In this document: positions 26,606-34,107 of the stretch, one piece after another
How positions within the stretch are numbered: the stretch's first letter is position 1
How the letters are laid out: each line of letters begins with the position of its first letter
NCBI GenBank assembly: GCA_016296655.1
Contig: JAEDIW010000012.1
Span: forward strand, 1 to 61,019
DNA length: 61,019 nucleotides
Source of the DNA: Treponema sp.
Lineage (GTDB): Bacteria > Spirochaetota > Spirochaetia > Treponematales > Treponemataceae
Direction of reading: 5' to 3'
Notes under the pieces: model-generated
Told to the model about the DNA's origin: nothing
The model's database searches: none
What the model saw: only the letters and a program-made list of their open reading frames with translations
Position numbers and translations under genes: made by a program

Positions 26606-27853
26606 ATGCCCATGAAAAAAATACTTATTCATTACAGCTTCATTCTTTCAGTTTTCTTATTAACCTGCTTTACAGCAAATGCCGTTACATCTTTCAGCGG
26701 AAAAGTTGGAATAAAAGCTGACACCCTGTCAGATTCCGAGTCAAATTACTTTGATCCGATTATGAAGCTTCAGGGATTTTTTTCCGGGCAGTTTGATTTT
26801 TCAAATAATACTACAATAAGAACAGAAGTTTCTGTAATAACGCAGGACATACTTGAAGGTGGAATTGCTGAAGATACAGATGCAAAATTTAAAGTAGATG
26901 AGCTTTCAATTACAAAACAGTTCATGCTAGGCGGTTTTTCAAATTATTTCAGTCTGTTTTCAGGGACTTACGAACCGATTGGTTCAGATATTTTTTTGCG
27001 CAGACATTTTGGCATAGAAGAAATTGACTCTGTCCTTACGCAGACATGGCTTGGACTGAAAAATTCAACTCTGCTGCCTTTTGACGGAACAGGCGGTTCA
27101 TACATTATACAGCCTGATGCTCTTCCTATTGCAACAGGGCTTTACATTTACGTAAATCACAGAAACACAGATGATTCTGAACTGAATTTAGACCTGCGCT
27201 TTGGAGGAGCTTTCAATAATTTCTGCATTGATATAGCCGGTGGTTTTGGCGCCCCGTTAAAATCTGAAAACACTGAAACTCAGCAGGAAAATTTTCTTAC
27301 AGTTGATGAACTTTACCTGCATGGAGGAACTGAGCTGTTTATAGGAAACAAATATTCTGGCGGACTGTTTGCAGAAATAGGAATTCAAGATTTGAAATTT
27401 ACAAGAAACGGCGGGTCAAAATTTGACTACAGTTCAGAAAACCTTTACCTGCTGATAGAACCTAGATTTGTTGAAAAATATTACAAGATGAATATCAGTT
27501 TCTACAGTTTTCCAAAAGAAACAATAGAACATCTTTCCTTTATAGATAACAACATGGGATTTGACGTAAATCTTTTTAATGACATGCTGCATATAAAAAG
27601 CAACACACTTACATTTGGTTCGCATTTTACAGCATCATGGGATAGAAACAGTTTTTCAGATTTAAAGTCATTTTTTAAGAATGATGAAGAAAATGATGAT
27701 TTTCATTACCCAGATTTTAAGATTTCGCCGTATATAGTCTTAAACACACCAACGGCAATAATTAAAACTATGCTGGAACTTATTACCAGTGATTTTTCAA
27801 AAAACGCAAAGGATTCTGTGCGGTTTAATGCAAGTTACCAGCAGTTTCTATAG
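26606..27853 (+). CDS. Predicted outer-membrane beta-barrel protein, flagellar regulon
   Basis: 415 residues with a clear signal peptide (KKILIHYSFILSVFLLTCFTANA, cleavage after A-N-A). The mature part alternates hydrophobic and polar residues with many aromatic strand ends (FFSGQFDFSNNTTIRTEV, LYLLIEPRFVEKYYKM, FNASYQQFL at the C terminus), as in a porin-like barrel. No named family was recognised. GGAG lies 4 nt before the first ATG and 10 nt before a second at 26612, which may be the true start. The sigma-28 promoter and divergence from cheA suggest coexpression with motility. Confidence 0.7.
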   Translation: MPMKKILIHYSFILSVFLLTCFTANAVTSFSGKVGIKADTLSDSESNYFDPIMKLQGFFSGQFDFSNNTTIRTEVSVITQDILEGGIAEDTDAKFKVDELSITKQFMLGGFSNYFSLFSGTYEPIGSDIFLRRHFGIEEIDSVLTQTWLGLKNSTLLPFDGTGGSYIIQPDALPIATGLYIYVNHRNTDDSELNLDLRFGGAFNNFCIDIAGGFGAPLKSENTETQQENFLTVDELYLHGGTELFIGNKYSGGLFAEIGIQDLKFTRNGGSKFDYSSENLYLLIEPRFVEKYYKMNISFYSFPKETIEHLSFIDNNMGFDVNLFNDMLHIKSNTLTFGSHFTASWDRNSFSDLKSFFKNDEENDDFHYPDFKISPYIVLNTPTAIIKTMLELITSDFSKNAKDSVRFNASYQQFL

Positions 27854-27948
27854 AAATGCTTTTGCATGAACAAGGTGATTTTTTATGGGAGGCGGAAAGA
27901 CAGAACACCTTTCCGCATAACCCAGCCCGGCCTGTACCGCCTTTAGTC

Positions 27949-28042
27949 CGGGACTATCTAATAAGTTCACATTGTATATAGCGCAACGATTACCAAACTA
28001 GTTCGCAATGGCACTATGAACTTTAGTTTTGGGACAGTCCCG
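27949..28042. repeat. Inverted-repeat element, copy 3 (94 bp)
   Basis: Ends CGGGACTATC and GACAGTCCCG are inverted repeats with one mismatch. Read in reverse it has GGGACTGTCCCAAAACTAAA followed by GTTCATAGTGCCATTGCGAA, nearly the left half of copy 2, and AACTTATTAGATAG near the other end. A GC-rich tail to about 28095 contains GCGCAAGAC. It sits between two convergent genes. Confidence 0.8.
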
Positions 28043-28107
28043 AATGAGCTGCGCAAGACAGCGAAGCGGGGAAAGGACGGTTGCCTGAACAGTCCGCTGA
28101 AAAAAAA

Positions 28108-29337
28108 CTAAAAGGAAAGTTTTTCAAAACGGCGGCAGGCTTCTTCTACATCTTTATGATGACCGAATGCACTGAAACGCACAAAACCTTCTCCAGCAGG
28201 ACCGAAGCCTGAGCCTGGCGTTACGACGACGTGACATTCTTCAAGAATTTTGTCAAAAACATCCCAGCTTTTCATTCCAGGGAAGTAAACCCAAAGGTAC
28301 GGGGAATTTCCTGTGCTGTAAACTTTTACGCCAGCTTTTTTGAAATTTTCACCGTCCAGGGCTTTTGCCATTGTCTTGACGTTTTCGAGATAATAGTCAA
28401 TTATGCCTTTCATTTCTGCAAGACCTTCAGGGTCAAGGGCAGCAAGTCCTCCTGCCTGTGCAATGTTTGAAGCTCCGTTAAAAAGAGTTGTCATTACACG
28501 ATTCCAGTCTTTGTTTACGCTTGTGCCGTCTGCAAATTTGAGTTCATTTGGAACTACAGACCAGCCTAAGCGGACTCCTGTGAAGCCTGCCGGTTTGGAA
28601 AATGAATTGATTTCTATGGCGCAGGTTTTTGCACCTGGAATTTCGTAAATTGTCTTTGGCAGGGAACTGTCACGGATAAAGCCAAAATAGGCTGCGTCAA
28701 AAATGATTATACAGCCGTTGCTGTTTGCAAAATCAACAAGTTTTTGAAGTTCTTCTTTTGTTGATGCAGCTCCTGTAGGATTGTTTGGTGAGCAGAAATA
28801 AATGAGGGAATTCTGTGGTACAACTGTCAAATCTGGGAAAAAATTGTTTTCCGGGACGCAGGGCATGTAAACGATGCCTTCATAACCTGTACCGTCTGCC
28901 TTGATTTTTCCGGCAGCGCCGACAACAACAGAGCCGTCAACATATACAGGATAGGCTGGATCCTGTACGGCAACTTTTACATCTGAGCCGAAAAGTGTCT
29001 GGATGCGGGCAATGTCACATTTTGCACCGTCAGAAATGAAAACTTCCGAAGCATCTACCATTCCTGGATAAAAAACTTCAGCAATTTTTTCACGCAGTGC
29101 GGTCAAACCCTGTTCGTCGCCATAACCTGAATATCCCTGTGGAGTTCCAAGTCCAAGTGCGTAGTCTGACATAGCTTTTGCAATATGTGGTGAAAGGGGT
29201 TCGGTTGTATTTCCGATGCCCAAACTGATAATTGATGCGTCCGGATGCTTTGCAGCATATTCACGGCGTCTTCTGGCAATTTCCGGGAAAAGATAACCGG
29301 CTGTTAAATTGGCAAATCCTGAATTTCTATTTATCAT
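28108..29337 (-). CDS. dapL: LL-diaminopimelate aminotransferase
   Basis: PLP enzyme that converts tetrahydrodipicolinate directly to LL-diaminopimelate, the short lysine/DAP route of plants, chlamydiae and spirochaetes. 409 residues. The family signature ISLGIGNTTEPLSPHIAKAM is near 38-57, then GYSGYGDEQGL, SDGAKCDIARIQ, FCSPNNPTGAAS and the PLP-lysine segment EINSFSKPAGFTGVRLGW. It follows the sensor kinase gene by 44 nt on the same strand; the gap holds the palindrome GTTTAGCCTAAAC. Treponemal peptidoglycan often uses ornithine, so the product may mainly feed lysine. Confidence 0.95.
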   Translation of the reverse strand: MINRNSGFANLTAGYLFPEIARRRREYAAKHPDASIISLGIGNTTEPLSPHIAKAMSDYALGLGTPQGYSGYGDEQGLTALREKIAEVFYPGMVDASEVFISDGAKCDIARIQTLFGSDVKVAVQDPAYPVYVDGSVVVGAAGKIKADGTGYEGIVYMPCVPENNFFPDLTVVPQNSLIYFCSPNNPTGAASTKEELQKLVDFANSNGCIIIFDAAYFGFIRDSSLPKTIYEIPGAKTCAIEINSFSKPAGFTGVRLGWSVVPNELKFADGTSVNKDWNRVMTTLFNGASNIAQAGGLAALDPEGLAEMKGIIDYYLENVKTMAKALDGENFKKAGVKVYSTGNSPYLWVYFPGMKSWDVFDKILEECHVVVTPGSGFGPAGEGFVRFSAFGHHKDVEEACRRFEKLSF

Positions 29338-29381
29338 GTTTTAAGTTTAGCCTAAACAGTCAGATTTAGCCAAGAGGAATT

Positions 29382-30776
29382 TCAACTATTTTCAAAAGTT
29401 CTAGAAGCAAAGCGGATGTTTGCCGGAGACTTAACCGGCAGTTCAAACGTGAATTCGGCCCATTTCCCATATTCACTACAGGCATAAACTCTGCCATGAT
29501 GAATGCCGGCTATTGAATGTGCAATTGCAAGGCCCAGCCCCATTCCGCCGGTATTGCGGTTTCTTGAAGTGTCAGAACGGTAAAAACGATTGAAAATTTT
29601 GTCGAGGTCTCCGGCTTTTATTCCCTGGCCGGTATTGAAAACTTTGAGCTGAATCCTGCTTTTCTGCATGGAAATGCTGACTTTTATTCTGCCGTCTTTT
29701 TCGCTATTTTTTAAGGCATTGTCCAGAAAAATTACGGCAACCTGCTTTATTGAAGATTTGTCGCCGTAGACAAAAGCCTGCTCCGGCAAATCCATTTCCA
29801 AAGTTTTGCCCTGTTCATAAACTACACTTTCAAACGGAAGGGTTACTTCAGTAACGGCTGCACAAAGGTCAAAAAAATCCATGGACGGTTTATTTTCCAT
29901 TGAGTCGTTTTTTGCAAGATATAAAAGTTTTTTTACAAGATCTGCCATTCTTTCTGTTTCTGAACGTATGTACTGAAGCCATTTATTCTCTGGCAAAGAG
30001 GTCATAAGGACGTCAACATTTGCACTTATTACCGAAATGGGAGTTTTCAGTTCATGGCCTGCATCGGACAAAAACAATTTCTGCTTTTCAAATTCTTTTT
30101 TTATGGTCATGATTGCCCATGCTGAAAGTTTCCATGTAAGAATCATGGCAAACAGCTGGCTGGCAATAAAAAAAATCGCTTCAAATTTAAAAAGTTTTCG
30201 CTGATATTCAAAAAAAGGAGAATTGTCAAGAAAAACAAAAAGGTATCTGCCGCCTCGATCTTGAACTGAACTTTTCCATAAAAACTGCTGATAAATGCCT
30301 TTTGTTTCGCCATGAGAAACCTTTTCAAAAATTATATCTGCCAAAGATTTTATGGTTTCTTTTGAAATGTCGCCGTGAACATCTTTCATAACTTTTTCAA
30401 GTTTTCCCGATGCATCAACTTTTACAGAAAATGAATTTTTGAACACCAGACCTGTAATCAGCGGACTTTTTGACGGTCTCTGGCGTACAGGCATTCGCTT
30501 TGAAAACTGTGGTCCGGGAAAATCTTCATTCCAGTGGGGAACTTTTTCGGAAAAATCCAGTAACGGCGGCATTTTTACAATCGGAAAAGGCGGTTTGCCA
30601 CCATTTGCAATAATTGAGTCAATATAAGTGAAAGACTCTTCCAAATTGAGCCTTTCTGCAGTGATTTTTACAAACAAAAAAATCGTAGCAAGAACCAAAG
30701 CATTGACAACTAAGGCAATCCCAATAACCTTAAAGCGAAGTTTTTCAAAAGTTCCTATTTTTAAGCTGGTCATCAT
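29382..30776 (-). CDS. Two-component sensor histidine kinase
   Basis: 464 residues: membrane helix about 16-38, a periplasmic sensing region about 40-195 rich in Pro and basic residues with no recognised domain, a second helix about 198-218, then HisKA with phospho-acceptor His241 (LSDAGHELKTPISVI) and a HATPase domain (VAVIFLDNALKNSEKDGR, FNTGQGIKAGDL, TGGMGLGLAIAHSIA). It is paired with the response regulator 53 nt upstream. The signal is unknown; neighbours murI and dapL hint at envelope or amino-acid stress. Confidence 0.92.
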   Translation of the reverse strand: MMTSLKIGTFEKLRFKVIGIALVVNALVLATIFLFVKITAERLNLEESFTYIDSIIANGGKPPFPIVKMPPLLDFSEKVPHWNEDFPGPQFSKRMPVRQRPSKSPLITGLVFKNSFSVKVDASGKLEKVMKDVHGDISKETIKSLADIIFEKVSHGETKGIYQQFLWKSSVQDRGGRYLFVFLDNSPFFEYQRKLFKFEAIFFIASQLFAMILTWKLSAWAIMTIKKEFEKQKLFLSDAGHELKTPISVISANVDVLMTSLPENKWLQYIRSETERMADLVKKLLYLAKNDSMENKPSMDFFDLCAAVTEVTLPFESVVYEQGKTLEMDLPEQAFVYGDKSSIKQVAVIFLDNALKNSEKDGRIKVSISMQKSRIQLKVFNTGQGIKAGDLDKIFNRFYRSDTSRNRNTGGMGLGLAIAHSIAGIHHGRVYACSEYGKWAEFTFELPVKSPANIRFASRTFENS

Positions 30777-30829
30777 TTAGCGGGTTATCATTTTATTAAA
30801 AATTTACATTCCAGAGTTTTTCTGCACTT

Positions 30830-31519
30830 TTACGACCGGTCACTGCTTTCTTCAAGCGAATAGCCGATTCCTCTTGCTGTACGGATAACGGTCTTTACCT
30901 TGAGGAATTCCATTTTCTTGCGGATAAATGAGATGTAGACTTCTACATTGTTATATTCTGCAGTGCTTCTGTCACCCCAAATCCTTTCAATGATTGCCTC
31001 TTTAGTGATAACTTCATGCGGATGACGGAACAGAAGTTCGATTATCTGGTATTCTTTCAGGGCGAGTTTCAGAGCCTGACCTGTTACAATAGAAACAATT
31101 TCACAGTTTTTGCGGTTAAGAGCCAGATCACCAAGGGAAAGATTGTCGTCCCTGACATCACCTTTGCGCCGGGTAAGTGCACGTACGCGGGCCAAAAGTT
31201 CCTCTGTAGAAAAAGGCTTGGTCATGTAATCATCGGCACCGCTGTCAAGACCTTCAACCTTGTCAGCAACATCTTCTTTTGCCGTAAGAAGAAGAACAGG
31301 TACGGCATTTTTTTCTTCGCGTAATGTCCTCAAAACAGCAAGTCCGTCCAACTGGGGAAGCATGATGTCAAGAATCACAATATCGTAAATTCCTGTTCGT
31401 GCAGAATTCAGACCGTCAACACCGTTGTAAACTGCGTCAATGCCAAATTTATTTTCTTTAAAAATTTCAACCAGTGCCTGAGACAGGCGCTCTTCATCTT
31501 CTACAAGTAAAATTCTCAT
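30830..31519 (-). CDS. OmpR-family response regulator
   Basis: 229 residues. The receiver domain has acidic residues Glu7-Asp8, phospho-acceptor Asp51 (IVILDIMLPQLDG), a switch Thr (LLLTAKED) and Lys in MTKPFS. The C-terminal winged helix (about 130-225) has LALKEYQIIELLFRHPHEVITKEAIIERIWG and RTARGIGYSLE. It is transcribed ahead of its kinase. The ATG is weakly supported by ribosome-site sequence. The target genes cannot be inferred from sequence. Confidence 0.93.
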   Translation of the reverse strand: MRILLVEDEERLSQALVEIFKENKFGIDAVYNGVDGLNSARTGIYDIVILDIMLPQLDGLAVLRTLREEKNAVPVLLLTAKEDVADKVEGLDSGADDYMTKPFSTEELLARVRALTRRKGDVRDDNLSLGDLALNRKNCEIVSIVTGQALKLALKEYQIIELLFRHPHEVITKEAIIERIWGDRSTAEYNNVEVYISFIRKKMEFLKVKTVIRTARGIGYSLEESSDRS

Positions 31520-31649
31520 GACAAAAGTTTATGTAATTTTTATCAGAATTTCAAGCAACTTAAAAAAATTATAATCATTTCAGATTTTTTAAGATTTACA
31601 GCATGATGAAAATTTTTTAGCGGATTTCAGGGTGATTTTTGACAGATTT

Positions 31650-32504
31650 TCAGCGTAAAATGCCGCCCCAGGGAATCTGAAGGCTACGGCATAAATCCTG
31701 ATATTTTGCTGACAAATCCTGACCTGAAAAGCCAGTGACAAAAAGGCTCTGGTCTAAAGGTTTTTCACTTAGGAAATCCGCAAGAAGTGAAAAAATGCCT
31801 GAATCATCATGCGGACAATCTGGCGACTGATTTTTCTCCCCGACAACTTTCAGAGACTGCCTTACAACGCCGTCGCGGGAGTCTACAATAACGGCCTTGC
31901 CATCCACTGCCTGCTGAAAAATATTGCGCAAATGTACAAAATGTGTACAGCCTAGGATGATGGCATCACAGCCATGTGACAGAAAAAAATTGCAGGCAGG
32001 TTCAACAGCGTCAAGACATTCCTGCAGGGATGATTTAAAAAATCTGTTTTCAACAAAACTGACCAAATTTGAGTCGCCCCTGAGCAAAAGATTGCAGTCA
32101 GAAGCAAATTTTTCTTTTAAATCTGTTATGTAAGGATGATGAACTGTGCCTTCCGTTGCAAGCAGACCAATTGTGTGATTTTTGGAAACAGTAGCAGCAA
32201 GCTTTACAGCTGGTACAGTGCCAACAATATGAACTTGCGAAAAACGTCTGCGGATTACGTCAAGCGCCGTAACGGAAATTGTATTACAAGCAATTACGAT
32301 TGCATCAGGATTCCATTTCTGTACGATAAGTGAAATACAGCTGCATGCATTTTCAATAATCTGCTGCGGAGTTTTTGTTCCATACGGAAAATTAAGAGTA
32401 TCTGCAAGATAAAGGCAATAGGAATCCGGGCATTTTTGTTTAAGGTACTGCATGTACGGAATTCCGCCTGTCCCAGAATCAAGAAAAGCAAATTTAAAAG
32501 ACAT
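31650..32504 (-). CDS. murI: Glutamate racemase
   Basis: Makes D-glutamate for peptidoglycan. The 284-residue protein shows the family start FAFLDSGTGGIPYMQ, FPYGTKTPQQI, the first catalytic cysteine in VIACNTISVTALD (about 70-82), and the second in AIILGCTHFVHLR (about 183-195). Length is normal. It follows a small zinc-ribbon gene by 18 nt and precedes the two-component system on the same strand. Confidence 0.93.
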   Translation of the reverse strand: MSFKFAFLDSGTGGIPYMQYLKQKCPDSYCLYLADTLNFPYGTKTPQQIIENACSCISLIVQKWNPDAIVIACNTISVTALDVIRRRFSQVHIVGTVPAVKLAATVSKNHTIGLLATEGTVHHPYITDLKEKFASDCNLLLRGDSNLVSFVENRFFKSSLQECLDAVEPACNFFLSHGCDAIILGCTHFVHLRNIFQQAVDGKAVIVDSRDGVVRQSLKVVGEKNQSPDCPHDDSGIFSLLADFLSEKPLDQSLFVTGFSGQDLSAKYQDLCRSLQIPWGGILR

Positions 32505-32522
32505 ATAAATACCGGCAAAAAA

Positions 32523-32816
32523 TCAATTGTTAAAAAGGCTGTTAAATGCAGCTCTAGCTTTTTGAGCTGTAGAATTTTCAGAAAGATTTGCAGAAGAATT
32601 TCCTGAAAAATTTCGTTTTACAGAAAAACTGTCGCAGAAATTTGCACTTTCCTTGTCTTTTACAAGCTCGTCAATGCTTTCATGGCAGTCGTAATGAGAA
32701 CCTGGTGAATAAAAAACACAGTTTCTGCAAGAATGCAGGTCTTTGCCACAAACAGGACATTCACTTGTCCGAGAAATAAAAGCTTCTGTTATTGAAGAAC
32801 CACATTTCCAACACAT
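32523..32816 (-). CDS. Small zinc-ribbon protein
   Basis: 97 residues, not membrane-bound. N-terminal C-W-K-C and C-P-V-C pairs (residues 2-5 and 20-23) form a zinc ribbon, followed by C-R-N-C (30-33) and further Cys/His (YDCHES, NFCDSF) that could bind a second metal. The C-terminal third is Ser/Asn-rich and probably disordered. Function unknown; it probably shares a transcript with murI, 18 nt downstream, and diverges from the pentapeptide-repeat gene. Confidence 0.7.
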   Translation of the reverse strand: MCWKCGSSITEAFISRTSECPVCGKDLHSCRNCVFYSPGSHYDCHESIDELVKDKESANFCDSFSVKRNFSGNSSANLSENSTAQKARAAFNSLFNN

Positions 32817-32868
32817 AAATACATTTTATCCGTTTGACTAAAGCGGTGCAATACCGTAGGATTATTAC

Positions 32869-33519
32869 ATGTTTCTTCAAAATTCATGCCGTGTAAATTC
32901 CTGCAAAGGAGTGGCTTTGTCAACAATTGACGAAAACGGAAGCCTCATAGAATCAGGGGATTACTGTCTGGATCATATTCCGAATCCTGAAAAAGCTCAC
33001 AAGGCTATCATCAGCTACATTCTGAGCCATGAGAAAATCGTAGGTCTGAATGCTTCTGGATTTTCCTTTGAAGATTTGGATTTTACAGGTAAACGGTTTT
33101 ATGGCTGCAATTTTCAGGGATGTAATTTTTCAAAAGTAAAGTCTACAGGCTTGCGCAGCAGAATGACAGTGTGGGATTTTTCAGTTTTTACAGACTGCAA
33201 CCTGATTCAGTCAAACATTCAGTTCTGTTCGTTTGGAGGAGCAACTTTTTCACATACTTTGCTGACTGGCAGCGACTTGCAGCAGAATAATTTCTGCGGA
33301 TTGAAGGCGTTTCAGTCATCTTTTGACGACACAGATTTGTATTTTTCAAGATTTGCAAAAGCAACGCTCATGAACACTTCTTTCAGAAACTGCAACATAA
33401 AAAAAACGGTTTTCTGGGATGTAGTATCAGATAATGTTTCTTTCAAGCTGTCAAACACAAGGGAAGCTGAATTCAACAGAGGTGGAAGTGAAATATTTTT
33501 GACAGGCGGGCTTTACTGA
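32869..33519 (+). CDS. Pentapeptide-repeat protein
   Basis: 216 residues. The first 55 contain a Cys-rich start (C-R-V-N-S-C, then a Cys-Leu-Asp-His). From about 60 to 190 runs a pentapeptide-repeat quadrilateral helix in which every fifth residue is Phe or Leu (FSFEDLDFTGKRFYGCNF, FADCN-type turns, FDDTDLYFSRF). Such proteins act as protein scaffolds; a DNA-mimic role as in Qnr cannot be claimed. AGGA lies 8 nt before the ATG. The stop overlaps the next start by one base, so it is coupled to the hydrolase downstream. Confidence 0.85.
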   Translation: MFLQNSCRVNSCKGVALSTIDENGSLIESGDYCLDHIPNPEKAHKAIISYILSHEKIVGLNASGFSFEDLDFTGKRFYGCNFQGCNFSKVKSTGLRSRMTVWDFSVFTDCNLIQSNIQFCSFGGATFSHTLLTGSDLQQNNFCGLKAFQSSFDDTDLYFSRFAKATLMNTSFRNCNIKKTVFWDVVSDNVSFKLSNTREAEFNRGGSEIFLTGGLY

Positions 33520-34085
33520 TGAAAGTTTATTTTTACTTTAACCTTGCAGGATTTTCAAACTGTTATCTGATTGTAAACGAAATTACAAAAGAAGCTCTGA
33601 TTGTTGACCCTGGAAAAGTTACAGGAGAATTGATAGATCAGATTGAAGGCGGTGGTTACAAACTGTGTGCAATTCTGGTTACGCACAGCCATGCAAGCCA
33701 TATAAAAGGACTTTCAACCTTAAAAAAAATCTACGATGCAGATGTTTATGCAGCCGATGTTGAAACACCGCAAAGCGGAACAACAGTTCTAAAAGATGAC
33801 GGTGAACTGAAGATTGCAGGCTTTACAATTCAGTACCAGTCTCTGCCAGGTCATTCCGCAGATTCAATGATTTACAAAATCGGGCAGGCAATTTTTACAG
33901 GAGATACGCTTTCTGCAGGCCGCATAGGTTCCACTGGCAGCCGTTACGGCAAACAGACTTTGCAAAACAACATAAAGTCAAAAATCCTGTCCTGCCCTGA
34001 CAATACGGTTCTGTTGCCTGGACATGGGCCGCTTACAACTGTTGGCTGCGAAAAACTCTACAACGCTGAAATTTACAGAAAATAA
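33519..34085 (+). CDS. Metallo-beta-lactamase-fold hydrolase with altered HxHxDH motif
   Basis: 188 residues, glyoxalase II-like fold. The metal loop reads THSHASHIKGL (His56, His58, His61), with Ser60 where HxHxDH proteins have Asp, the ligand of the second metal. The other ligands remain: His112 (GHSADS), Asp129 (FTGDTLSAGRIG) and His169 (LLPGHGPLTT). The GxIG segment after the Asp is typical of YcbL-type hydrolases. Catalysis may be mononuclear or weakened. It is translated from the pentapeptide-repeat message (1-nt overlap) and convergent with the HExxH protein gene. Confidence 0.85.
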   Translation: MKVYFYFNLAGFSNCYLIVNEITKEALIVDPGKVTGELIDQIEGGGYKLCAILVTHSHASHIKGLSTLKKIYDADVYAADVETPQSGTTVLKDDGELKIAGFTIQYQSLPGHSADSMIYKIGQAIFTGDTLSAGRIGSTGSRYGKQTLQNNIKSKILSCPDNTVLLPGHGPLTTVGCEKLYNAEIYRK

Positions 34086-34107
34086 CAAAACCTTCAGTAA
34101 TCTTCTG

